DNA of 10,274 nucleotides from Deltaproteobacteria bacterium UBA2385 (GTDB lineage: Bacteria > Myxococcota_A > UBA796 > UBA2385), in contig DDSR01000253.1 of the NCBI GenBank assembly GCA_002343455.1, positions 1,047 through 11,320 on the forward strand. The letters are read 5' to 3'. The translations under genes and the position numbers were made by a program. Numbering within the stretch: the stretch's first letter is position 1; every line of letters begins with the position of its first letter. Below are positions 5,997 through 10,274 of the stretch, piece after piece. The notes beneath the pieces are model-generated. The model was not told the DNA's origin and searched no databases. It saw only the letters and a program-made list of their open reading frames with translations.

Positions 5997-7904
5997 TCAG
6001 GGGCCCGTCTCGGGCTGCCACAGCTCGATGCTGCTCGGACCGATGGTCAGGACCAGCATCTGACGCTGGATCTCGCGGTCCTCTCCGAAGCCGATGGCGC
6101 CGGTGGCGGCCTCGCTCAGCCGCACCTTGCCGAGCTGGGAGCGGATCTCCTCCCGGTCGCTGCCCCCGGCCTGCACCGCGGCCGAGACCACCCGGGTGGT
6201 GTCGTAGACCACCGCGTCGAGCAGGGCGGGTTCGCGGTTGAAGCTGCCCTCGTACATCGAGACGAAGGCGGCGGTGGCGGGGCTGCCCTGGTCGGGGAGG
6301 AAGGCGTCGACGAAGACGGCGCCACGCATGTACTCGGCCCCCTCGTCCACGACGGCGGGGTTGTTCCAGCCGTTGAGCCCCAGCAGCAGCAGGCCGTGCC
6401 CGCCGAACTGCGGGCGGAAGCTGCCGACCGGGAACTCCTCGTAGGCCAGGGCGCTGGCCACCAGGGTCGCCCGCCGGAAGCTGTCCGGCAGGAAGAGGGC
6501 GTCGAAGTCGATCGTGGGCGGGTCTGCCTTGCCCTTCTCGGGGCGGGCCCCGTGCTTCTGGCCGAGCAGCCGGGCCTCGTCCCGCAGATCCTTGTCGTCG
6601 GGGGCGTAGGGCACGACATGGGGCACGCTGCCCCCTCGGCGGGTGACCGCCGAGACGAACAGGTCGCGGGCGTTGTCGCCGTAGCTGGTGCGGGGGTGCA
6701 GGATCCCGAAGCGGCGCAGGCCTCGCCCGTCCATCGCGTGCGCGACCAGGGCCTCGATCTGGGCCTGCATCGAGAGGAAGCCGCCGAAGAGGAACTCGCC
6801 TCCGGCGGTGGGCTCCCCGGACTGCGTGAAGGAGATCAGGGGGACGCCCAGGCCCTGGGCGATGGGCGAGACCGCGGCGACCTCGTCCCGGTGCAGGGGC
6901 CCCAGGATGGCCACGCAGCCCTTGACCAGGACCAGCTCTTCGACGGCGGCCTTGGCCTTGTCGGCGCTGTTGTGGGTGTCGACGAAGACCAGCTCCATCG
7001 CCCCGCCGGTCTGCGTGTTGGCCAGGGTGATGGCCTCCTTGATCCGCGCGGCCGCCTGGGCCAGCTCGCCGCTGAGCGGCAGCAGCACGCCGACCCGACC
7101 CGCGACGGTCGGATCCTTGGCCTCGGCCCGCTTCAGCAGCCAGCGGGCCTGCTCGGCCTCGGGCGTGTCCGGCCAGCTGCCGATCAAGCTGGTCGCCTGG
7201 CGGGCGGCGTCCTCGGGCTGCCCCTTGCTGAGCGAGGCCCGCACCCGGACCAGGGCGGAGGCCTGCGGAGGCAGGGGCTTGCCCTGCGGATCGAGGGTCG
7301 GAGGAGCCTCGACCCGCCCGCCCTCGGTCAGCAGGTCGGCCAGCACCATCCGGAGCCGATCCTGGACCTGGGGGTCGTCCTCGGCCAGCTCCACCGCCTG
7401 GGCGGCCATCTCGCGCACCTTGCGGGTGACGGTGCCGTCGCTGACCGCGGCTCGCGCCAGGATGCGCAGCCGGTCGGCCCGCATCGTGGCGGGGGCGAGG
7501 CTGGGATCCTTGAGCTGGATCGTCGCCAGGGTGTTGCCGGAGAGGGCGCTCTGGGCGTCGACCAGGGCCATGCCGAGCACGGCGGCGTCCTTCAGCTCGT
7601 GGCTGGGGTGGTCCAGGGCGGCGGCCTCGAACCAGCCCCGGGCGACCGCGTCGTCGCCGGCCAGCCGGCGCTGCTCGCCCGCCCAGACCTTGGCCCATGG
7701 CAGGACCTCGGGCGAGGGGGAGCCGGACAGGTAGCGCTCCAGCGAGGCGATCGCCGCGGCCCGGTCGGTGGCGGCGGTGGCCTCGGCCTGCTCGATCAGC
7801 TGGGGGGCTTGGGGGCCCTTGTCGCGGCGCGCGCCCGTCAACAGCAGGGCCAACAGCAGCAGGGTCGCCGGGCGGCGGCTGGGCGTGGGGCCCTTCAAGC
7901 TCAT
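5997..7904 (-). CDS. LpoA/LppC-like periplasmic-binding-fold protein with helical-repeat N-terminus
   Basis: Probably exported, 635 residues. A signal-peptide-like start (RR at 10-11, then a Leu-rich core at 13-22) leads to an alpha-helical, TPR-like region (about 33-260; for example AAIASLERYL and ARGWFEAAALDHP). A type I periplasmic-binding-protein domain (about 268-630) follows, beginning VGVLLPLSGELAQAA. The pattern of branched-chain amino-acid receptors continues with AILGPLHRDEVAAVSPIAQ and GVPLISFTQSG. Helical repeats plus this fold is the layout of LpoA/LppC, the outer-membrane lipoprotein that activates penicillin-binding protein 1A; an orphan ABC-transporter receptor is the alternative, but no permease genes are adjacent. 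The expected lipobox reads LLTG-Ala25 with no Cys, and the only Cys is deep in the binding domain, so ordinary lipidation seems impossible. ATG at 7904 overlaps the dnaJ stop (ATGA), with AAGGAG at 7913-7918, 8 nt upstream. Confidence 0.75.
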   Translation of the reverse strand: MSLKGPTPSRRPATLLLLALLLTGARRDKGPQAPQLIEQAEATAATDRAAAIASLERYLSGSPSPEVLPWAKVWAGEQRRLAGDDAVARGWFEAAALDHPSHELKDAAVLGMALVDAQSALSGNTLATIQLKDPSLAPATMRADRLRILARAAVSDGTVTRKVREMAAQAVELAEDDPQVQDRLRMVLADLLTEGGRVEAPPTLDPQGKPLPPQASALVRVRASLSKGQPEDAARQATSLIGSWPDTPEAEQARWLLKRAEAKDPTVAGRVGVLLPLSGELAQAAARIKEAITLANTQTGGAMELVFVDTHNSADKAKAAVEELVLVKGCVAILGPLHRDEVAAVSPIAQGLGVPLISFTQSGEPTAGGEFLFGGFLSMQAQIEALVAHAMDGRGLRRFGILHPRTSYGDNARDLFVSAVTRRGGSVPHVVPYAPDDKDLRDEARLLGQKHGARPEKGKADPPTIDFDALFLPDSFRRATLVASALAYEEFPVGSFRPQFGGHGLLLLGLNGWNNPAVVDEGAEYMRGAVFVDAFLPDQGSPATAAFVSMYEGSFNREPALLDAVVYDTTRVVSAAVQAGGSDREEIRSQLGKVRLSEAATGAIGFGEDREIQRQMLVLTIGPSSIELWQPETGP

Positions 7905-8974
7905 CCTCTTCGCTCCTTCAGGAGGGCCTCGAAGGCCTCGCGGCGTGGGTGGGCGGTGGCGCTGAGTCGCGAGGCCAGCTCGCCGAGCAGGCGGCGCTCG
8001 GGCTCGCCGAGCTGCTCGGGGACCTCGACCACCACGCGGTAGTGCAGGTCGCCGCGGCCGTTGGCGCCGGGGGAGGGCAGGCCCCGACCGCCCAGGCGGA
8101 AGGTCTGACCGGAGGGGGTGCCCGGGGGCACGCGGATGGCGGTCGTCCCGTCCAGGGTGGGCACCAGCACATCGGCGCCCAGGGCGGCTTCGGTGAAGGT
8201 GATGGGCACCTCGCAGAGCAGGTCGGAGCCCCGCCGGTGAAAGAGCTCATGCTCCATCACCTCGATCAACACGTACAGGTCGCCGGGCTTCCCCCCGCCG
8301 CGCCGCGGCAGGTTGCCCTTGGCCCGCAGCTTCAGCTTCTGCCCGGTCGCCACCCCCGCCGGGATGTGCACCTTCAGCGTGTCGCTGGTCTCGACCCGGC
8401 CCTTGCCCTCGCAGCTGGTGCAGCGCTTGACGATGATGTGGCCTCGGCCATCGCAGCGCGGGCACTCGGTCTTGAGCAGGCGCCCGCCGGTGCGGCCCTC
8501 GCCGGCGCACTGGTCGCAGACCCGGCTGCCCTCGCCCGGCTCGGCGCCGGAGCCCTGGCAGCGTCGACAGGGGCCGACCCGCCGCACCTCGATCGTGCGC
8601 TCGGTGCCCAGCGCCGCCTCTTCCAGGCGGATGCCGAGCTGGTAGCGCAGGTCCTCGCCCCGCTCGGGGGCCGGTCGACGGCGGAAGATGCCGGCCAGGG
8701 CCTCGCCCACGACCACCGAGACGTCCTCGGGCGTGGGCGGGCGCCCGTCGGGGCGGAAGAAGGGGCCCAGCCGGTCGTAGCGGTTGCGCTGCTCGGGGTC
8801 GCCCAGGACCTCCCAGGCCTCCATCACCTCGCGGAAGCGCCGCTCGGCGTCGGGATCGTCGGGGTTGCGATCCGGGTGGTACTGCATCGCCAGGGCGCGG
8901 AAGGCCTTCTTGAGGTCCTCGGGCCCGACGGAGCGCTCCACTCCCAAGATGGCGTAGTAGTCCCGACGCGACAC
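7901..8974 (-). CDS. dnaJ: DnaJ/Hsp40 co-chaperone with complete zinc finger but no Gly/Phe-rich region
   Basis: Cytosolic co-chaperone that stimulates Hsp70 ATPase and delivers clients; 357 residues, slightly shorter than E. coli DnaJ (376). The J domain at 5-67 contains the essential HPD at 33-35. The zinc-binding domain has all four CxxCxGxG repeats (Cys136/139, 153/156, 171/174, 185/188). The two C-terminal beta domains (about 198-325) include the conserved GDLYVLIEV and GRGDLHYRV. Residues 68-106, where type A DnaJ proteins carry a long Gly/Phe-rich linker, hold only about five Gly and three Phe and instead read as a Pro/Glu/Arg-containing, partly helical segment (EDVSVVVGEALAGIFRRR). 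The start is GTG at 8974 with CAGGAG at 8981-8986, 6 nt upstream. It lies 55 nt after the upstream dnaK stop, so it is very probably co-transcribed with and dedicated to that DnaK. Its own stop overlaps the LppC-like gene by 4 nt. Confidence 0.94.
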   Translation of the reverse strand: MSRRDYYAILGVERSVGPEDLKKAFRALAMQYHPDRNPDDPDAERRFREVMEAWEVLGDPEQRNRYDRLGPFFRPDGRPPTPEDVSVVVGEALAGIFRRRPAPERGEDLRYQLGIRLEEAALGTERTIEVRRVGPCRRCQGSGAEPGEGSRVCDQCAGEGRTGGRLLKTECPRCDGRGHIIVKRCTSCEGKGRVETSDTLKVHIPAGVATGQKLKLRAKGNLPRRGGGKPGDLYVLIEVMEHELFHRRGSDLLCEVPITFTEAALGADVLVPTLDGTTAIRVPPGTPSGQTFRLGGRGLPSPGANGRGDLHYRVVVEVPEQLGEPERRLLGELASRLSATAHPRREAFEALLKERRG

Positions 8975-8980
8975 GGTCTG

Positions 8981-8986
8981 CTCCTG
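8981..8986 (-). promoter_or_regulatory. Shine-Dalgarno site fixing the GTG start of dnaJ
   Basis: CAGGAG is 6 nt upstream of the GTG at 8974 and supports that codon as the start; the J domain would not begin earlier. The rest of the 55-nt gap between dnaK and dnaJ shows no promoter or terminator that I can recognise. Confidence 0.7.
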
Positions 8987-9029
8987 ATTGGTTGCGGAGC
9001 TATCGCATCGCCGGGGGCGGTGCTCACCC

Positions 9030-10274
9030 TCAGTCGTCTTGCGAGTCGTCGTCTTCGAGGTCGTCGTCGTCCTGGAGCTCGTCCTCGTCGTTGAGCCGCC
9101 CGGCCACCTGCTCGCGAAGGCCGCCGTAGATCGCGTCGGCCAGCCGCTGCGCCGAGGCGAAGAGGTCGTCGTGGGCCCCGCGGATCAGCTCCAGGTCGGT
9201 CCCGTCCATGGCGTCTTCGGCCGCGCCCAGGGCTTCGCGGACCAGGTCGGCGTCCTCGGGGTCGAGGTTCCCGCCGAACTCGTCGAAGCTGCGCGAGGTG
9301 TTGTAGATGAGCCCGTCGAGCTGGTTCTTGGCCTCGGCCACCTCGCGGCGGCGCTTGTCGTCGGCGCGGTAGGCCTCGGCCGAGCTGATCATCTCGTTGA
9401 CCTCGCCGTCGGAGAGGCCGCTGTTGCTGACCACCCGCAGCGACTGCGCCCGGCCCGTGCCCAGGTCGCGCGCGCGCACCTGGATGATGCCGTTGGCGTC
9501 GATCTCGAAGGTCACCTCGATCTCGGGCACGCCGCGGGGGGCCGGCGGCAGGCCCTGCATCTCCAGCTTGCCCAGGGACTTGTTGTCCCCGGCCATGTCG
9601 CGCTCGCCCTGCAGGATGTGCACCCGGACCAGGTCCTGGTTGTCGGCCGCGGTCGTGAAGACCTTGGACTTGCGGCAGGGGATGGTCGTGTTGCGGGGGA
9701 TGATCGGCTCGGTCAGGCCGCCGGCGATCTCGATGCCCAGGGTCAGGGGCGTCACGTCCAGCAGCAGGACGTCCTTGACCTCGCCCTGCAGGACGCTGGC
9801 CTGGATGGCCGCGCCGATCGCCACGACCTCGTCGGGGTTGATCCCGCGCTCGGGCTCCCGCCCGAAGATCTCGCGGACCTTCTCCTGGACCTTGGGCATG
9901 CGGGTCATGCCGCCGACCAGCAGGACCGCGTCGAGCTCGCGTCGCTCCAGCCCGGCGTCGCTCAGGCAGCGGCGGCAGGGCTGGTCCAGCCGGTCGATCA
10001 GGTCCTTGGCCATCGCCTCGAGCTCGGTGCGGCTGAGGTTGAGGATCAGGTGGACCGGGCCCTTCGGGGTGCTGGTGATGAAGGGCAGGTTGATGTCGGT
10101 CTCGGTCGCCGTGGAGAGCTCGTGCTTGGCCTTCTCGGCGGCCTCCTTGAGGCGCTGCATCGCGACCCGCTCGCCCCGCAGGTCGATGCCGTGCTCCTTC
10201 TGGAACTCGGTCAGCATCCACTCCACGATGCGGGCGTCGAAGTCCTCGCCGCCCAGGAAGGTGTCGCCGTTGGT
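9030..10274 (-). CDS. dnaK: Hsp70 chaperone DnaK, C-terminal two-thirds (cut by right window edge)
   Basis: ATP-dependent chaperone partnered with the adjacent DnaJ. The visible 414 residues begin at TNGDT, equivalent to E. coli DnaK residue 221, so about 220 N-terminal residues lie beyond the right edge; the full length would be near the normal 630-640. Landmarks are LGGEDFD, AMQRLKEAAEKAK, LVGGMTRMPKVQ (end of the nucleotide-binding domain), the interdomain linker and start of the substrate domain (DVLLLDVTPLTLGIE), NTTIP, LQGER, APRGVPEIEVTFEIDANGI, and an alpha-helical lid. The extreme C-terminus is a run of Asp/Glu rather than the EEVKDKK-like end of E. coli DnaK. An unusual CRRC pair occurs at about E. 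coli position 320 (9966-9977). A grpE gene is not in view and could lie upstream. This is the first visible gene of the minus-strand operon. Confidence 0.97.
   Translation of the reverse strand, partial: TNGDTFLGGEDFDARIVEWMLTEFQKEHGIDLRGERVAMQRLKEAAEKAKHELSTATETDINLPFITSTPKGPVHLILNLSRTELEAMAKDLIDRLDQPCRRCLSDAGLERRELDAVLLVGGMTRMPKVQEKVREIFGREPERGINPDEVVAIGAAIQASVLQGEVKDVLLLDVTPLTLGIEIAGGLTEPIIPRNTTIPCRKSKVFTTAADNQDLVRVHILQGERDMAGDNKSLGKLEMQGLPPAPRGVPEIEVTFEIDANGIIQVRARDLGTGRAQSLRVVSNSGLSDGEVNEMISSAEAYRADDKRRREVAEAKNQLDGLIYNTSRSFDEFGGNLDPEDADLVREALGAAEDAMDGTDLELIRGAHDDLFASAQRLADAIYGGLREQVAGRLNDEDELQDDDDLEDDDSQDD
9033..9089 (-). repeat. Low-complexity GAC/GAG tract encoding an acidic C-terminal tail
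   Basis: The last 19 codons of the right-hand dnaK encode mainly Asp (12) and Glu (3) with a few Gln, Leu and Ser. The matching DNA is a degenerate run of the trinucleotides gtc, ctc and tcg on the plus strand. Acidic tails are common at Hsp70 C-termini, but such triplet runs are also prone to length change by slippage. Confidence 0.7.

Noticed and set aside
5526..8042. An 838-codon open frame on the plus strand, antisense to thiL and the LppC-like gene, and other long antisense frames (for example 1193-2443 and 2296-3819).
   Set aside because: They lie opposite well-identified genes. In DNA with third positions almost always G or C, stop codons are rare in the other frames, so long shadows are expected. 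Their translations are low-complexity Gly/Ala/Arg/Gln-rich with no recognisable domain.
8975..9029. Possible separate promoter or terminator between dnaK and dnaJ.
   Set aside because: Neither a stem with a T-run nor a reasonable -35/-10 pair can be seen; only the dnaJ ribosome-binding site is clear.

Overview
The window is very GC-rich and protein-dense, with third codon positions almost all G or C. It comes from a bacterial chromosome. The gene content (two Hsp70 genes, a DnaJ, a LpoA/LppC-like periplasmic protein, ThiL and two CNNM/CorC membrane proteins) suggests a Gram-negative bacterium. The style resembles Myxococcota or a related deltaproteobacterial-type lineage, but no marker here fixes the phylum, so that placement is a low-confidence inference. 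I see no tRNA, rRNA, CRISPR array, insertion sequence, integrase or phage gene. The region reads as ordinary core chromosome rather than an accessory island.

Layout. Seven of the nine genes lie on the minus strand as one tightly packed run, read from right to left: an Hsp70 (dnaK, 3' two-thirds only, cut by the right edge), dnaJ, a periplasmic-binding-protein-fold protein of the LpoA/LppC type, thiL, two consecutive CNNM/CorC-family membrane proteins, and a zinc alcohol dehydrogenase of the threonine/scyllo-inosose dehydrogenase type. Junctions are tight: 55 nt between dnaK and dnaJ, a 4-nt ATGA overlap for dnaJ and the LppC-like gene, about 49 nt before thiL, a 4-nt GTGA overlap for thiL and the first CNNM gene, a 4-nt ATGA overlap between the two CNNM genes, and 2 nt before the dehydrogenase. 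At the far left, a second dnaK (5' end, 144 codons) starts at 432 and leaves the window. Its promoter region at 433-568 is shared with a divergent plus-strand gene (569-1099) of unknown function. The 3' end of that gene overlaps the 3' end of the dehydrogenase gene by 39 nt.

How the genes may work together. DnaK and DnaJ are a chaperone pair. This DnaJ keeps the J domain and all four zinc-finger repeats but lacks a recognisable Gly/Phe-rich region. The rest of the operon is mixed: cell envelope (LppC-like, two CNNM proteins), thiamine diphosphate synthesis (ThiL, whose kinase chemistry needs Mg2+) and a sugar/polyol-type dehydrogenase. A shared purpose cannot be shown from sequence and may not exist. 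No clearly novel system is evident. The most interesting points are the G/F-less DnaJ, two separate Hsp70 genes 8.6 kb apart, the lost lipobox cysteine in the LppC-like protein, the tandem divergent CNNM pair, and the unidentified gene divergent from dnaK.
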